This document shows, in pieces, positions 52,579 to 63,631 of a DNA stretch of 64,000 nt (positions are counted from its first letter, which is position 1; every line of letters begins with the position of its first letter). The position numbers were made by a program, and so were the translations under genes. This stretch comes from Dendrophyllia cribrosa (Eukaryota > Cnidaria > Anthozoa > Scleractinia > Dendrophylliidae). The notes beneath the pieces are model-generated. The model was not told the DNA's origin. It did not search any database and was given only the letters and a program-made list of their open reading frames with translations. The stretch spans positions 17,173,036 to 17,237,035 of the forward strand of contig JAJLRJ010000005.1 in the NCBI GenBank assembly GCA_024195265.1. Reading direction: 5' to 3'.

Positions 52579-55380
52579 TGATTGGCATAAATTAATATTT
52601 TGCCGGCACGGTACAGAGAACCGGGTACTAGTGTAGTGCGCAGAGGCTCACGGTTCGTGAGTTTCAAAAGTGTCCGTTGATAGATTTGTGTCATTCTACG
52701 GTCAGCCTCGCCGCCTCTTGTACTGTTCAAACAAGTTAACTTTCGTCTTAGTTGTTTATTGTAATACCTTAAGACTTGTTATCGGCCGTTTTAGCCGCAT
52801 ATTTTAGTCGTTTATTTCTTAGTTAAAACCACCTTAAAACCCTAAAGGTAGCACCACTGCATAGGTCGAGGTACACGGTCCCTATTTTTCCAACAGTTGG
52901 TTTTTTGGGGTTTACGTGTCCGGCTCTGGTGCGCTTAGAGTTATCGTTATATTATAGTCCTTTGTCAATAATAAAACTGTGTCGTGGGCCTGGCTGACCA
53001 ACACCCCACGTTTCTTAGCCTTGTGTGCTTGTTCGGGTGTCTAGTGGAGGCAAAATTTTTCCCCGGCTCGTCTGCAAGAGCACTGAAGGAATAAACCGGA
53101 AGTAAAAGCTCAATTGGTCACGTGATAGGTTGCCATGGAAACAGCAACGTCAAAAAGGACTATCTTAACGAGTTGAATGTTGTTGCCAAGTCTTATATTA
53201 TGACACGTTTCCTTTTGAAGATAGACCACCCCCTTACTCTTTTGATAAATTAGGGCAGACCCAGTCCTTAATATACCTGAGGTTTTGGTCAGTTTTCAAT
53301 GGAAAAAGCTCATCATTTTGAGAAAAATTAAAAGAAAGTAACGTTAACTAATTTTTTTAATAAATCCTTGCATGATATTTCCATACAAAATCCCACTATG
53401 AAACGAAAAACGCCTCGGACGTTTGACCGCGGTGGAACCCCTGGACAATGCTAACAAAATACTCCAAGAATCAGTGTATTTTGTCACGTGACGACGATTA
53501 AATGGCGTTTACGAGGGTATTCGAGCGTGTTTGTTTCCTGTTAATAAGAAGCAAAGGCCCGCGAACGAAAATGCTGCCGGTATACGTAGGATCTGTAACA
53601 GATCTAGTCAGCCAAAAATAGAGATACAATCAAAGTATAGAGCAAGGCTGATACTACGTAGAACATTTAACACCACAACGACATGATAGAGCCCAAACTG
53701 AAAGCCAAAATGCAACCGTGGATAGCTGTTTCGACCTGGTTGGTTCTCGTCAGCACGGTGTGGCAGGAAAAAGATAGAAAAACTAGCGCGAACGCCAATT
53801 CTCTCGCGTTAAATGTTCTACGTAGTATCAGCCTTGCTTTGTTTCCTGGCAGTCTAAAACCGTTGTTCAAAGGAAACGAAGACATTCATGGTTTACGCGA
53901 CAAAATACTCCAATACCGCGCATGCTTGAAGTATTTTGGCAGTCTTGACCAGGGGTTTCTACGCCCGCCCCGCCATTTTGAATGCGGGGAAGGCCCTTGG
54001 GACGAGGCTGCAAAGCTCAAGCGGGTCTCACATGTGAGTACCTTCTTGCATCAGTAGCTATCAGTTGCAAAAACATCTTCGTTGTAAGGCAGGATCTGAA
54101 GCCACTAAGATAAAAAAAACTTGTCTATGCGAGATTAGCCTTTACACAAAACGAAACAGCCATTTTTGTGTCGATTGGATGATTAGTCATGTGATGTCAT
54201 TAAATCGTTTTTGGTCAATTGAATCATGTAATGGCGGCAAGTCGAAGCTAAACCGTACGTCGGAAATAACTGCTCTTTCCGTTGGAATTTCAACTTGAAG
54301 ATTAGCATGGGAATTATTCAGCACTTGTACTTTCCAAAAGTGAAGATTGTGTAACGCTGCACCCGTGCAACAAACCGTGTTTTTTAAAGTTTCTACGATA
54401 TCACCAGCTAATTCTTAAAATCATTTTCGTAACTGCAGACACGTACCGAAGCAATTAAGTGAATAAAATCTTCGTATTTTGTTATTAACTTTGAGGCCCC
54501 ATTAGGGGCTATCGGGATATGGGATATTTAGGTAAAAAATTATAGGGATACCGGATATTTGAAGGAAAAATTAACGGGATACGTTAGAACGTATAAAGTC
54601 TTATTTTGTTTACATAAAATCGCTTTTCATCCCATGTATAAATGAATGAACAAACGCATAAAAAAGGTCAGCAAAATCTTGTTTTAAAAAATTTTATTTA
54701 AATATCCGTTAGTTTATCTTCAAAAGCAAAACGCGTACCGTTAGCGTATCGAGGAAATGCCCTCGCAAGCAAAAGGCGAAACTCATGAATTTGGGCACGT
54801 TTTATAAACATTTCTCAAAACCTGACGAAAACACAAAAAAAAAGTCAATCACAAATTGATATCAACATAAATTCCCATCGAAAAATGCTATTTCTTTTAC
54901 CGTAATGTCCCTCGGCTGCTTGAAAATTCTTTAAAACTCCGCTTCTTCGGTTCCATCGACCCGCATTGGTATAAACATATGAAGTTTCTCGAAGCAAAAT
55001 TTCATCGCTTGAAGCTCTTTTTTTTCCACTATAACGGCAACTGAGTATTCTTGAAATTTTTCTTTCCATTTTATATCTTTTAAATGTGTGCTATTACTTC
55101 GATAATGCGAAACTACGGTTTTAAAGACCAAGTAGATGGCGAGCGCGGCAACCAGTTTGTGTAAAATTTGATATTCTTGTCCGAGTTAGGCTCGATTTTC
55201 AGCCGTTCAAGAGCGATTTTTCAGCGTGTTGACCGCGCGGAGCCTATGACGTAGATCAGGAATTGCGTTTTCATTCGCTAATATGCTTCTTACGTCACCG
55301 GTGGAAAAATGCACCGGTAAATTTTCCGCGCTGCAAGTGGGACAATTCCTATCCAACAAAGAACCCAACTTACCGAAAAT
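52579..55380. other. Region between LINE and triplet arrays
   Basis: No gene is supported. It holds a reversed partial copy of the ACCGCGGTCAAACG MITE (53279-53440), a dispersed repeat ending CCGCCATTTTGAATGCGGGG (about 53870-54012), a copy of the 8.2-8.8-kb repeat (about 54110-54340) and short GGGATATTTGAAGG-like repeats near 54510-54590. A minus-strand frame at 54931-55131 (KDIKWKEKFQEYSVAVIVEK) is of unknown significance. Confidence 0.5.
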
Positions 55381-55410
55381 TAGTATTGGAAGGGACTTGT
55401 GGCAAGTCTA

Positions 55411-55760
55411 CCACTACCACTGCCACTACCACTACCACTACCACTACCACTACCACTACCACTACCACTACCACTACCACTACCACTACCACTACCACTA
55501 CCACTACCACTACCACTACCACTACCACTATTGCTATTGCTACTGCTGCTGCTGCTACTGCTACTGCTACTACTACCGCTACTGCTACTGCTACTGCTGA
55601 TGCTACTGTTACTGCTGCTGCTGCTGCTACTGCTACTATTATTGCTACTGCTGCTGCTACTGCTACCGGTATTACTTCTGCTACTGCTATCGCTACTGCT
55701 ACAGCTATTGCTGTTGCTACAGCTGCTGCAACTGTTACTGCTACTGCTGCTGCTACTGCA
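55411..55760. repeat. CCACTA then CTACTG triplet-type array, left block
   Basis: About 120 bp of (CCACTA)n at 55411-55530 passes into (CTACTG)n with interruptions. It reads as poly-Leu, poly-Thr or poly-Ser in different frames, none meaningful. Confidence 0.95.
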
Positions 55761-55764
55761 ATTG

Positions 55765-55877
55765 ATACCAGGGGGGCTTGAAAGAGAGCGCCAGAGACGC
55801 GATATTTTTTTCAATTTTTATCTTTATGCTTGAAATTGGGGGGCTAAAGCCTCCCCCAGTCCCCCCGGCTCCGCCTA
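55765..55877 (-). mobile_element. Relic of a hAT-type end between triplet arrays
   Basis: The minus-strand sequence GGCGGAGCCGGGGGGACTGG then GGGAGGCTTTAGCCCCCC resembles the left end of the hAT element at 56250 (GCGGAGCCGGGGGGGCTGG). No second end is present, so this is a solitary remnant. Confidence 0.45.
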
Positions 55878-55886
55878 CTACTGCTG

Positions 55887-55927
<41 letters not shown>

Positions 55928-55988
55928 GCTGCTACTGCTACTGCTACTGCTACTGCTACTGCTACTGCTACTGCTACTGCTACTACTA

Positions 55989-56020
<32 letters not shown>

Positions 56021-56249
56021 GCTACTGCTGCTACTGCTACTACTGCTACTGCTGCTACTGCTACTGCTACTACTTCTGCTGCTACTACTGCTGCTACTAC
56101 TACGGCTGCTGCTGCTGCTGCTACTGCTACTGCTACTGCCGCTACTGCTACCGATATTGCTATCGCTACTACTGCTGCTGCTACTACTGCTGCTGCTTCT
56201 ACTGCTATTGCTGCTGCTACTGCTATTGCTGCTTGTGCTACTGCTATTG
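55878..56249. repeat. CTACTG triplet array, middle block
   Basis: (ACTGCT)n with interruptions. Its last ~110 bp (GATATTGCTATCGCTACT to GCTGCTTGTGCTACTGC) is duplicated in the right block at about 57710-57805. Confidence 0.95.
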
Positions 56250-57501
56250 CAGGGACCGCGGAGCCGGGGGGGCTGGGGGGGCTGATGCCCCCCCAATAAT
56301 TTTTGGGGAAAAAAATAATTTTACCCAATTGAAAAATTACTGATTTACTGCTCTCATAGATATGCGATAATTAATGAAAACTTTCGCCAGTGAGTGTTGT
56401 GGTAAGCGGTAAATTGATTTCTTCCTTTAGGACATGCAATATGGCGGCCGTTCGTAGGACATGGCTTATAGGTCTTCTCTTAAGTTCTGTTATAGAAGTC
56501 GTTGAACTTGTTTGCTTACATCAGAAACCCACAACTCTTGTGGGGATCTGTTCAGATAACCATTCCACCGGAGACGGCATTGTAATCAGTGCGGCATACT
56601 GTATGTCGGCGCAATGGCATGTTTCCGCTATTTCCGTCAAATATCGCGAGAAGTACCTTAAACGAAGACTGATGTATAGTTGCAGTCACCCTGGGTCGTA
56701 CAATCCAACAGCTATCAGCAATCAGGAGGCTCACATGATCTACGGCAATATGGATGGATATGTTTTGAACTCGCAAGACGTATACTCACAAATGGACTTC
56801 ATGACAGAAAATTATGCTGACGATGTAAGAACTGGATATCTGTTTTCCCAACTCGAAATTTTGAAAGTTTTGATCAAGGATGAACAGATTAATTGCTTTG
56901 CCGATGTTTTGAAAGCGGTTAGGACTCTTGCTGATCATGAGAGACACATGATAAGTGAGGTTATTGTAATTTGTAAACTCCTGTTGGTGAATCCTGCAAC
57001 AAGTGCTACAGGTGAAAGGTCGTTCTCCATGGCAAGGAGAGTGAAAACGTGGTTGCGTGCGAACATGGACCAACAACGTTTTAATAATGTGGCTTTATTG
57101 CATACCCACAAGGCAAGAACAGATAAAATTCGGCTTCTAGATGTAGCGAATTAATTTGTCCAACGAAATGAAAACCGTTTTCGCAACTTTGGTAAATTTA
57201 CTGATTTAGATTTGTCAATGTGCTAAAAAGTAATTATATTGGGATTTTCCTTGTGTTCGATGTTTTGTTATTGTAGTTCAAATTTGGTGGTATTTATTAG
57301 CCTGATAAATAATAAAATAATTCACTGCGTCTGGTATATTGGGATGCATTTTTAGCCATTCTGGGAGCATTTATTATAAAAATTTTCCGGGGGAGCATGC
57401 CCCCGGACCCCCCTAGACGGCTAGCGCCTGCGGCGCGCACTACAAATGCCTATGGCATTTGATTTAGCACCCCCAATCGAAAATATGCTGCGCGGTCCCT
57501 G
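56250..57501 (+). mobile_element. Deleted hAT transposon inserted in the triplet array
   Basis: The left end CAGGGACCGCGGAGCC and right end GCGCGGTCCCTG are inverted. GC-rich subterminal stretches (GGGGGGGCTGATGCCCCCCC; GCATGCCCCCGGACC) follow. It carries only the 3' end of a transposase. The flanks are microsatellite, so an 8-bp target duplication cannot be proven (TATTG is shared). Confidence 0.75.
56390..57154 (+). pseudogene. hAT transposase C-terminal remnant
   Basis: The last ~65 residues (VICKLLLVNPATSATGERSF, RRVKTWLRANMDQQRFNNVA, LLHTHK, LLDVAN) are the hAT C-terminal dimerisation domain, as in ZMYM1/TTF-type transposase relatives. The N-terminal BED finger and catalytic core are absent. 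The first ~190 residues of this frame show weak or no similarity and may be intron or fused sequence. It cannot encode an active transposase. Confidence 0.8.
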
Positions 57502-58551
57502 TATTGATACTGCTGGTGCTACTGCTATTGCTACTGCTACGGCTACTGCTATTGCTGCTGCTGCTACTGCTACGGCTACTGCTATTGCTGCTGCTACTAC
57601 TGCTACGGCTACTGCTATTGCTGCTGCTGCTACTGCTATTGCTACTACTGCTGCTACTGCTATTGCTGCTAATGCTACTGCTGCTGCTACTGCTACTGCC
57701 GCTGCTGCTACTGATATTGCTATCGCTACTGCTGCTGCTGCTACTACTGCTACTGCTTCTACTGCTACTGCTGCTGCTACTGCTATTGCTGCTTGTGCTA
57801 CTGCTTTTGCAACTGCTGGTGCTACTGCTATTGCTACTGCTACTGCTACTGCTACTGCTACTACTGCTACTGCTACGGCTACTGCTATTGCTGCTGCTGC
57901 TGGTGCTATACTATTGCTACTGCTGCTGCTGCTGCTACTGCTACTGCTGCTGCTACTGCTACTGCTACTGCTACTGCTATTGCTACTGCTACTACTACTG
58001 CTGCTGCTGCTACTGCTACTGCTACTGCTGCTGCTGCTGCTACTGCTACTACTACTACTGCTACTACTGCTACTACTACTACTGCTACTACTACTACTGC
58101 TGCTGCTGCTACTGCTACTGCTACTGCTGCTGCTACTGCTACTGCTACTGCTGCTACTACTACTACTGCTACTGCTACTGCTGCTACTGCTAATGCTACT
58201 GCTACTGCTACTGCTACTGCTACTACTGCTACTACTACTACTACTGCTACTACTACTACTGCTGCTGCTGCTACTGCTACTGCTACTGCTGCTGCTACTG
58301 CTACTGCTACTGCTGCTACTGCTACTGCTGCTAGTACTGCTACTACTACTGCTACTGCTGCTACTGCTACTGCTACTGCTACTGCTACTGCTACTGCTAC
58401 TGCTACTGCTACTGCTGCTGCTACTGCTACTGCTACTGCTACTGCTACTACTGCTACTACTACTACTGCCACTGCTGCTACTGCTACTGCTACTGCTACT
58501 GCTACTGCTACTTCTGCTGCTGCTACTGCTACTGCTACTGTTACTACTTAA
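57502..58551. repeat. CTACTG triplet-type array, right block (~1 kb)
   Basis: About 1050 bp of (CTACTG)n/(CTGCTA)n with internal higher-order duplications. All six frames are open over long spans because the repeat lacks stops. No start context, intron or domain supports translation. Confidence 0.95.
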
Positions 58552-58720
58552 CATTTCCTTTAACTTCACTTTATTTTCTTTTGCTGCATAGAAAACTTTT
58601 TTTTTTCATAAAAAAATGATTCATTTTAAAAGGGAGGCCTAAAAATTAGGTATATATTTACAGGTTATTTTGTGCAATAATGTCCGCACAATTTTTTCGC
58701 TAATAAAATTTTCCATTTCA

Positions 58721-58726
58721 TTTATT
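58721..58726 (-). promoter_or_regulatory. Poly(A) signal of BTB copy 1
   Basis: AATAAA on the minus strand about 48 nt after the TGA/TAA region of the frame ending at 58774, a normal spacing for a short 3' UTR. Confidence 0.5.
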
Positions 58727-58773
58727 CCAAATAATTAAGACTGAATAGGGAACCACTGTGGGATATCAAAAAT

Positions 58774-60123
58774 CTAAGAGCTAAAATAACTTGAACTGAA
58801 AAGAAATGCAGGAAACTGGCCCTCAGTTACTCCAGTTTTGTTACCGATAACACCTGAATTACTAAACGTAAATTGGACATCTTGGAACTCAACAGATGTT
58901 GCTCCTTCTTTTCCATACCACGAATTTGGTCCTTGGATAAAAGATACAATCTCATAAGATTTGTCTCTCTCGAGGTAAACTGCTGGATGATTAAACATGA
59001 CATCAAAACCATAGTAGGCATGCATCTCATCTTGTTCTGAGGAGTATGATCCTGTTTGTTTTACAAGAGAAGCGCCACTTGTTTCATCTTTAATTTCTAT
59101 GGAAACTGTGTACTCACCATCTGGACTGCCAAAATGCTGCACCCCATGTAACCTGACTGATTTGTTGACAGTTACTTTAAGGGCATCAACACTGCCAGGG
59201 TAGGTCCACAAGTTTGAGTAATCATGATACGGTGGATTTGACTTTGCAAATCTATGACATCGATGGGCAAACCTTATTCTTGGGGATTGTATGAATGGTA
59301 AAGAAGATTTTAAACTGGCATTATTGTAGTGTTTCATCATGGCATCAATCTCTTTTACAGTTAGAATCTCACAATATGAAACAGCGGAAACAAACTCCTT
59401 CTCCGACATCAACGGGAACCGGACTGCTTTCACAATATCCTCTCCAAGAATTGTTCTTTTAACCTTGCCTTCTGGAGTCAATCCTTGCCTTTCACATTCT
59501 TTGGTGACCCATCGATCAACAGCTTTTAGCAATTCCACTTCCTTTACATTCAACACTTCCCTCTTCACAACAGACTCGACAAGTGAACTCTCAAGCGTGA
59601 CAAATTCATCTGACGTCACGGCTTCCTCTGTATGTATCTCAATCACTTCCCAGCATCGATCTTCTAAATTTTTGGCCTCAAATTTCAGAGCGTGCGGCAG
59701 AATGGCAAACACGTTGGATGCTTCCAGATGATCTCGCAGATATTCAGTGCATTTATCAGCGAGTAAAGGCACCATGTATTTATTTGCCAAGTACAGAATA
59801 TGTATTACATTACTTCCGTTAAGGTTCACTTCATCGCTGTACAAGTAACGAAACAACTCCAACAGACTCTCGTACTCACAGTCAGGCAGTTCAACAGAGT
59901 CTGTAGTCTCCGCCATTTCACCATAGAACATGGCATAGAACACAGGACTACTGATTGCAAGCACAAACTTGTGAGCTGGGATCATCTTTCGGCTTTCACT
60001 TTCGCTATCGGACACAGGAACAACAAACTTCACGTCGCTCAATAACTCGTTGTTGAAAATAAACCTGGTTCTCTCGCTGATAGTTAAACATTTCGTCTGC
60101 CAGTTACCATCAAAAACAGCCAT
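58774..60123 (-). CDS. BTB-BACK-PHR protein (BTBD6/BTBD3-like), copy 1
   Basis: A complete intronless frame of 449 residues. BTB/POZ domain about residues 25-130 (LLSDVKFVV, HKFVLAISSPVFYAMFYGEM, LLELFRYLYSDEV), BACK about 140-245 (ADKCTEYLRDHLEASNVFAI upstream, AVDRWVTKECERQG) and PHR domain about 300-445 (DALKVTVNKSVRLHGVQHFG, FIQGPNSWYGKEG). This order is that of BTBD1/2/3/6, cullin-3 adaptors for substrate ubiquitination; that role is inferred from the family. Start chosen: MAVFDGNWQTKC, conserved in the neighbouring copy. AATAAA lies at 58721-58726 on this strand, about 50 nt after the stop. Confidence 0.93.
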   Translation of the reverse strand: MAVFDGNWQTKCLTISERTRFIFNNELLSDVKFVVPVSDSESESRKMIPAHKFVLAISSPVFYAMFYGEMAETTDSVELPDCEYESLLELFRYLYSDEVNLNGSNVIHILYLANKYMVPLLADKCTEYLRDHLEASNVFAILPHALKFEAKNLEDRCWEVIEIHTEEAVTSDEFVTLESSLVESVVKREVLNVKEVELLKAVDRWVTKECERQGLTPEGKVKRTILGEDIVKAVRFPLMSEKEFVSAVSYCEILTVKEIDAMMKHYNNASLKSSLPFIQSPRIRFAHRCHRFAKSNPPYHDYSNLWTYPGSVDALKVTVNKSVRLHGVQHFGSPDGEYTVSIEIKDETSGASLVKQTGSYSSEQDEMHAYYGFDVMFNHPAVYLERDKSYEIVSFIQGPNSWYGKEGATSVEFQDVQFTFSNSGVIGNKTGVTEGQFPAFLFSSSYFSS

Positions 60124-62184
60124 CGTACCTTTTTGGTTACCTCGTAATCTGTATCAACGCACTGAGTCGATAAACTTTCTCGCTTTCTCCTTGGAATCTG
60201 TGTCTATAGATTCTAGATCATTCTGTATGCGGGTTCCTGAAAATTGCCAAACAGAGTACCGTGCCGAAAAGAGCGCGACGCAAAAGTTGTGACTTATTGT
60301 GCAATATCTATATCAGCAGGAAGGTATTTAGTTCCACATGTTTCTATTTTGATTAGTCGTAAGATAATTGCGCACGTAGTAATTTGGCCTGCGGTACATA
60401 TTTCGTGTAACGCAATCAGTTCAACTTTCAAGACGGTGACGATTCGAAAAAAATAGCGTCTTGTATAATCAAATAGAGCTCCTCTGGACCCTGAGCGGCT
60501 ACCGGTGATCGCCGGTAGATTACTTTTGATGCTCGGCCACCAAAGGGAACGAGCCAAGTGTCGTAAGAGACTGGCTCGTCTCCAGTCGTCTCTCAGTTAA
60601 TACAGACACCCCGTTAATACGGACACCCTGTTAATACAGACACCCCGTTAATACGGACACCCCGTTAATACGGACACCCCGTTAGTACGGACAGTTTCCG
60701 TGGTCCCTTCGGTGTCCGTATTAACAGGGTTCGATTGTATATGAATTTTCCTTCCGCGGCCAAGATTCAGTGCCCGCATTACAGAGGGTCCGTATTATAG
60801 TGTTTTTTGTTTAAATAGAAAATAAATGGGGATCTGATGAAGAGCGGTGACGTCCAAGAGAGTAGCTACTTTTAGCTGGCAATCAGTGGCGGATCCAGGC
60901 TCTATCGTGGAGGGAGTGATAACGGGGGAGTATCGGGTGTAACGGGGGGAAGGGGAACGGAGTGAATCAGGGAGCCGGACCTTAATTACAGCTAAAAAAT
61001 ATATAAAAAAGTGAACGGTCCCTTAGAGAACTGGAACTGTAAAGGAACAACGAACAGCAATTCAAATACAGTCAACTTTCTACAGACAGACAGGACACGA
61101 ACAGCTTTCCATCTCAGAGGCACAGTAATTTAGCACATCTGTTTGGTGAGATACGCCCCAATGTATAACAAAATGTTAAACTAGTAACTGTTGTGAATGG
61201 AAATGATTCCAGCGGGTTCCCATATTTTATCTCATTGGTCAGTAACATAAAGAAAATCAACGAGCCTTCTTTCACCACTTGGCTTTTCACTTTCACTCTA
61301 TTTTGTTTTGCTACATGTTAAACTATTTTTTTTATAAAACAAGTTACTTGAATAAAAAGCAGGTTTAAAAAATTGGGCCTAATCACAAAATACTTGTAAA
61401 ATAAACAGAAGTTTCAAATGTTTTTAAAATGTTGTTTTCTTCCCTGCTTAGAAGTTTGTACTTTCCTTGTAATGTATTCTACTTTATTAACCAATAAAGT
61501 TAATGTAAAAGCAACACATGAAACGAGCATAAAATTAATAATTCACAAAATTGTGAGGTTATTTGTAAGTAAAGAAAAGCAGTTTTTAGTGCAAGCATGG
61601 TAACCTTTCCGCACACTTGCTCTTCTTGTGCAATATAGGTAATATGTATTGTAATACTGTAACTGTAATTACAACAATTGGCCACTGATACCCCATGACA
61701 CTCAAGATAAACAATGCTCAGGGATGAGGAAAACAAATTGAGAAAGACATAAAAACGCCAAGGCTGTAGTCTGCTCTAACAAAAATTATAAGGAGCTCCA
61801 AAGCTCCCAAAATATGGTGTCCTGCATTGACATTTGTGCAAAAACTATATTGTCTTTCTTGTCATCTGAAGACAAAAGTTAGTAGCCTTGGCAAAGGATG
61901 AGCATTGCTAGAGCACCGCTTTTTAACTCACAAGAAGACATTGGTTTGAAATAATTAAGATTAAGTGGCATGATATTCCTGTGCTAAAATTTCAAGGAGT
62001 ATCTGTTGAGTTATGTTTTTGTTACGTCATTTATCTATTTCTGTATTAGGAATGCATTGTGGGTAACTTCTACCTCGTGCGATCTGTGTTGATGAAATAA
62101 AAAGGAGAAAAGAGTTACACCTTCTATATCGTCTTAATGTTATACTCATTACAGAAGATGAATTCAACAGTATCACTTGATCGT
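60124..62184. other. Spacer between the duplicated BTB genes
   Basis: 60124-60220 resembles 63525-63600 and so belongs to the duplicated unit (likely 5' UTR/promoter-proximal). The rest has a 16-bp tandem repeat (60597-60730), a CAGTGGCGGATCCAGG motif at 60884-60899 that matches ends of widespread animal hAT-like elements, and AT-rich DNA (61000-62184) without a recognised gene. Confidence 0.55.
60597..60730. repeat. 16-bp tandem repeat (GTTAATACGGACACCC)
   Basis: About six near-perfect units followed by an inverted GTGTCCGTATTAACAGGG. The shared GGACACC core links it to the 6255 and 19420 arrays. Confidence 0.85.
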
Positions 62185-63522
62185 CTAAGAACTAAAACAA
62201 CTATATAAGCTAAAAAGAAATGCAAGAAATTGGCCCCTAGTTTCATTAGTTCCATTAATGCTAGCACCTGAATTACTAAATGTAAACTTGACTCCTTGGC
62301 ACTCAATGGATCCTTTTCCTTTTTCTCCATACCACGAATTTGGTCCTTGGATAAGAGATACAATCATATAAGTTTTGTCTCTCTCAAGGTGAACTGGATT
62401 ATCAAACTTAACATCAAAACCATAGTAGTCATGCATCTCATCTTTTTCTGAGGAGTATGATCCTGATTGTTTTACAAGAGAAGAGCCACTTGTTGCATCT
62501 TTAATTTCTATGGAAACTGTGTACTTTCCACCTGCACTGCCAAAATGCTGCACCCCATGTAACTTGAGATATTTGTTGACAGTTACTTTAAGGGCATCAG
62601 CACGGCCAGAGTAGGTCCAGCACGTAGTTGGTTGATTCATATGTGTAAATCTATGACATCGTTGGACAGACCTTATTCTTGGGGAATGTGTGAACGGTAA
62701 AGAAGAGTTTAAATTGACATCATTGAAGTGTTTCATCATGTCACAGATTTCATTTTTAGTAAGAATGTCACAATCAAAACCAACTGAAATAAACTCCTTC
62801 TGCGACATCAACGGGAACCGGACTGCTTTCACAATATCCTCTCCAAGAATTTTTCTTTTAACCTCGCCATCAGGAGTCAATCCTTGCCTTTCACTTTCTT
62901 TCGTGGCCCAACGATCAACAGCTTTTAGCAATTCCACTTCCTTTACATTCAACACTTCTCTCTTCACAACAGACTCAACAAGTGATCTCTCAAGCGTGAC
63001 AAATTCATCTGACGTCACAGCTTCCTCTGTGTGCATCTCAATCACTTCCCAGCATCGATCTTCCAAATCTTTATCCTCAAATTTCTGAGCGTGCGGCAGA
63101 ATGGCAAACACGTTGGATGTTTCCAGATGATTTTGAAGATATTCAGTGCATTTATCAGCGAGTGAAGGCACCATGTATTTCTTTGCCAAGTACAGAATAT
63201 GCATTACATTACCTCCGGTCAGGTTCACTTCATCGCTGTACAAGTAACGAAACAATTCCAACAGACTCTCGTACTCACAGTCAGGCAGTTCAACAGAGTC
63301 TGTAGTCTCCGCCATTTGACCATAGAACATGGCATAAAACACAGGACTACTGATTGCAAGCACAAACTTGTGAGCTGGGATCGTCTTTCGGCTTTCACTT
63401 TCGCTATCGGACACAAGAAAACCAAACTTCACATCGCTCAATAACTCGTTGTTGAAAATAAACTTGGTTCTCTCGCTAATAGTTGAACATTTCGTCTGCC
63501 AGTCATCATCAAAAACAACCAT
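62185..63522 (-). CDS. BTB-BACK-PHR protein (BTBD6/BTBD3-like), copy 2
   Basis: A complete intronless frame of 445 residues, collinear with copy 1 over its full length and very similar in sequence. BTB about residues 25-130 (HKFVLAISSPVFYAMFYGQM), BACK about 140-245 (AVDRWATKESERQGL) and PHR about 295-440 (ALKVTVNKYLKLHGVQHFG, LIQGPNSWYGEKG). It is four residues shorter, mainly between BACK and PHR (NQPTTCWTYSG versus a longer segment in copy 1). Both frames are intact, so both copies may be functional. Role as a cullin-3 adaptor is inferred from domain order. Confidence 0.93.
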   Translation of the reverse strand: MVVFDDDWQTKCSTISERTKFIFNNELLSDVKFGFLVSDSESESRKTIPAHKFVLAISSPVFYAMFYGQMAETTDSVELPDCEYESLLELFRYLYSDEVNLTGGNVMHILYLAKKYMVPSLADKCTEYLQNHLETSNVFAILPHAQKFEDKDLEDRCWEVIEMHTEEAVTSDEFVTLERSLVESVVKREVLNVKEVELLKAVDRWATKESERQGLTPDGEVKRKILGEDIVKAVRFPLMSQKEFISVGFDCDILTKNEICDMMKHFNDVNLNSSLPFTHSPRIRSVQRCHRFTHMNQPTTCWTYSGRADALKVTVNKYLKLHGVQHFGSAGGKYTVSIEIKDATSGSSLVKQSGSYSSEKDEMHDYYGFDVKFDNPVHLERDKTYMIVSLIQGPNSWYGEKGKGSIECQGVKFTFSNSGASINGTNETRGQFLAFLFSLYSCFSS

Positions 63523-63600
63523 CGTAACTCTTTAGTTTCCTCGTAATCTGTCTCAATACACCGAGTCGATCAACGTTCTCGCTTCCTCCTTGGACTCAGG

Positions 63601-63631
63601 ACCCGCTTTGCGGGTTCCTCGCAAAGCGGGT
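63601..63631. repeat. Short GC-rich hairpin upstream of BTB copy 2
   Basis: ACCCGCTTTGCG and CGCAAAGCGGGT pair around a 7-base loop, followed by CCCTCGCGACCCGGGC. Could be a MITE tip; function unknown. The remaining bases to the window end show nothing recognisable. Confidence 0.5.

Noticed and set aside
53683..54057. 124-residue frame at 53683-54057
   Set aside because: Spans known dispersed repeats (CCCGCCATTTTGAATGCGG); no domain.
55263..55833. Long frames of poly-Leu, poly-Thr and poly-Ser at 55.3-55.8 kb
   Set aside because: They are translations of a stop-free triplet array, open in many frames on both strands, without a domain or start context.
57421..58591. Frames of ~380 residues (Ser- or Leu-rich) at 57.4-58.6 kb
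   Set aside because: Same cause: (CTACTG)n microsatellite. No evidence of translation or homology.
59339..59731. Plus-strand frame of 130 residues, and its partner at 62690-63088
   Set aside because: Antisense shadow of the BTB-BACK-PHR genes; conserved only because the genes are duplicated.
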